In this document: positions 62,647-64,000 of the stretch, piece after piece
Position numbering within the stretch: the first letter of the stretch is position 1
Layout of the letters: every line of letters begins with the position of its first letter
Assembly (NCBI RefSeq): GCF_016907915.1
Contig: NZ_JAFBCW010000006.1
Span: forward strand, 1 to 64,000
DNA: 64,000 nt
Direction of reading: 5' to 3'
Origin: Desulforadius tongensis
Lineage (GTDB): Bacteria > Bacillota > Desulfotomaculia > Desulfotomaculales > Desulfohalotomaculaceae
Made by a program: the position numbers and the translations under genes
Notes under the pieces: generated by a model
Database searches by the model: none
Seen by the model: only the letters and a program-made list of their open reading frames with translations
What the model was told of the DNA's origin: nothing

Positions 62647-62964
62647 CTACCACTTGAGCCAATCAAAATCATCCAGATTAACGGATAAGCGGTGGCGGAA
62701 AATGGCAATAATAATTGCCAATGCCACCCCCACCTCTGCCGCTGCCACTGTGATGATAAAAATGGCAAATAACTGGCCGATGAAGGTACCGGGGGTAACA
62801 TATTTATTGAAAGCCACCAGGTTAATGTTCACAGCGTTCAGCATCAGCTCAATGCAGATCAGCACTGAAATGGCATTCTTTTTAACCAGCGCGCCAAACA
62901 ATCCAATCCCGAACAGAGCCGCCGAAAGCAGTACAAAGTGTACTGCACTAACGCCCATCAGCAT
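62647..62964 (-). CDS. nuoK: NADH-quinone oxidoreductase subunit K
   Basis: A 105-aa three-helix subunit with GIGLFGALVKKNAISVLICIELMLNAVN, where the membrane Glu residues lie, and AAAEVGVALAIIIAIFR. It overlaps nuoJ by 17 bp. AGGTG precedes ATG 62964. Confidence 0.95.
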   Translation of the reverse strand: MLMGVSAVHFVLLSAALFGIGLFGALVKKNAISVLICIELMLNAVNINLVAFNKYVTPGTFIGQLFAIFIITVAAAEVGVALAIIIAIFRHRLSVNLDDFDWLKW

Positions 62965-63475
62965 CGGTATTCACCTCCCCGGCCAGGAAAACAGCACCGA
63001 TTAACGCCACCAGCAGCAGTATGGCAGCCGCTTCAAAAGGAACCACATACCTGGTCAACATCCATTCCCCGATACTGCTCACCGTATCTGCCGGAACGGT
63101 GCCGCCGGACAGCGGAACACTTTCTTTACTGACAGCAGCCAGAAAACCGGCCACCGCTAAAATCAATCCCGCCAGTGGAGCAGCAATGATTACCCGTTTG
63201 TTAAACAGGCTGCTCTTTTCCATACTGCCCCGCTGGGTGAGCATAACGCCGAACACAACCATGATACAAACCGCCCCGGCATAAACTAAAACTTGCACGG
63301 CAGCCAGAAACATGGCATCTAACATGATGAATACGCCGGCAATACCTAAAAATGTCACCACCAGCCACAGTATGCTGTGCACGATGTTTTTACCGGTCAC
63401 CACCAGCAGAGCCGATACGATGATTACCGCCGCCAGGGTCCAAAAAGCAGCTGCTTCCAAAGTTAACTCCATCAT
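62948..63475 (-). CDS. nuoJ: NADH-quinone oxidoreductase subunit J
   Basis: A 175-aa five-helix subunit with HSILWLVVTFLGIAGVFIML and AAVQVLVYAGAVCIMVVFGVML, typical of NuoJ. A second ATG at 63472 is equally possible. Confidence 0.94.
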   Translation of the reverse strand: MMELTLEAAAFWTLAAVIIVSALLVVTGKNIVHSILWLVVTFLGIAGVFIMLDAMFLAAVQVLVYAGAVCIMVVFGVMLTQRGSMEKSSLFNKRVIIAAPLAGLILAVAGFLAAVSKESVPLSGGTVPADTVSSIGEWMLTRYVVPFEAAAILLLVALIGAVFLAGEVNTDADGR

Positions 63476-63984
63476 TCTCCCCCCTCGGCCTTATTACCGA
63501 AAGCTGATCCTCCCCGGGCTCCGGCAGCCTTTTTAGCCGCTGCCGCCCTCTGGGCCGCTTCGGCCTCCAACCGTTCTTTTTCTTCCCGGGGCAGAGGCTC
63601 TTCAGCTGCCAAAACCACGGTCAATTTATCCCTCTTATACTGCGCCAGCTCAAAGTCTTTAACATACCCCAGCGCGTTTTTGGGACAAGCCTCCACGCAC
63701 AGGCCGCAGAATAGGCAGTATTTAATATCCATGGTGTACTTTAACAACCGCTTTTTTCTGGCCACCGTTTCCGTTTCCATGGTAATTACTTTGTTCGGAC
63801 AGGCCCTAACACACATTCCACAGCTGATGCAGGCATCTTTATTCAATTTAAATTTGCCGTGGAAACGGTCCGGCAGCGGGTATATTTCATCCGGATATTG
63901 TACGGTAACCTTTTTGGTAAACAATTCCTTCCAGGTAATTGCTAAGCCCTTTATCAATCCAGAACCGAACATCTGCATCACCAT
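63472..63984 (-). CDS. nuoI: NADH-quinone oxidoreductase subunit I
   Basis: A 170-aa ferredoxin-like subunit with two 4Fe-4S motifs, CISCGMCVRACP and CLFCGLCVEACP. The C-terminus is extended and rich in Ala/Glu/Lys (from about residue 130), which is not usual. It carries electrons between peripheral and membrane arms. It overlaps nuoJ by four bases. nuoH is expected just beyond the window edge. Confidence 0.93.
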   Translation of the reverse strand: MVMQMFGSGLIKGLAITWKELFTKKVTVQYPDEIYPLPDRFHGKFKLNKDACISCGMCVRACPNKVITMETETVARKKRLLKYTMDIKYCLFCGLCVEACPKNALGYVKDFELAQYKRDKLTVVLAAEEPLPREEKERLEAEAAQRAAAAKKAAGARGGSAFGNKAEGGE

Positions 63985-64000
63985 CCAATCATATCCAAGA

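Overview
The window looks like chromosome of an anaerobic, spore-forming, nitrogen-fixing Firmicute of the Desulfotomaculum/Peptococcaceae kind (inference). The basis is a compact nif operon with nifI1/nifI2 between nifH and nifD, the sporulation trio prkA-yhbH-spoVR, an anaerobic cobalamin operon, murT/gatD, and complex I genes.

Layout. 1-1.65 kb: the start of a TnpB gene (IS200/IS605 type) running off the left edge, then a 10-repeat CRISPR array with no cas genes in view. 1.65-11.2 kb (minus strand): nifH-nifI1-nifI2-nifD-nifK-nifN-nifE(X)-nifB-nifV, read from a good sigma-A-like promoter through a leader of about 345 nt with periodic small hairpins and an intrinsic terminator. 11.5-22.6 kb: a defence island matching class 2 DISARM (cytosine methyltransferase, drmE, drmA, drmB, drmC). 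It also holds a small DNA-binding-like protein and a convergent MIG-type T/G mismatch glycosylase. 22.6-23.9 kb: a graveyard of mobile-element ends, an orphan HicB, an IS3 fragment and a frameshifted nucleotidyltransferase. 23.9-34.2 kb: spoVR, yhbH, prkA, small proteins, gatD/murT, lipM, an ArsR-SdpI pair and a DUF456 protein. 34.3-49.5 kb (minus strand): a 15-gene cobalamin operon headed by an unknown 115-aa gene. 49.6-57.1 kb: an HD-GYP phosphodiesterase with a solute-binding sensor, a PAP2 protein, yifB, yqeY, yraN, and a chemoreceptor lying between two copies of the yraN 5' region. 57.7-64 kb (minus strand): nuoI-J-K-L-M-N.

The main observation is in nifD. From its ribosome-binding site the gene reads cleanly, except for one in-frame TGA at codon 46. 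That codon falls exactly where NifD proteins carry the first P-cluster cysteine (Cys62 in Azotobacter vinelandii). The next P-cluster Cys follows 26 residues later, as in A. vinelandii, and the rest of the frame is intact. A 7-bp hairpin with a 6-nt G-rich loop begins 10 nt after the TGA, a geometry compatible with a bacterial SECIS. The simplest exciting reading is a selenocysteine-containing nitrogenase. A nonsense mutation or sequencing error is the alternative.

A second observation is the nif leader: three hexaloop hairpins about 50 nt apart followed by a terminator, which suggests antitermination control of the ANTAR kind. Nitrogen fixation, cobalamin synthesis and complex I are otherwise ordinary in content. 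The operon order nifN before nifE, the NifE-NifX fusion and the short NifV are modest variations.
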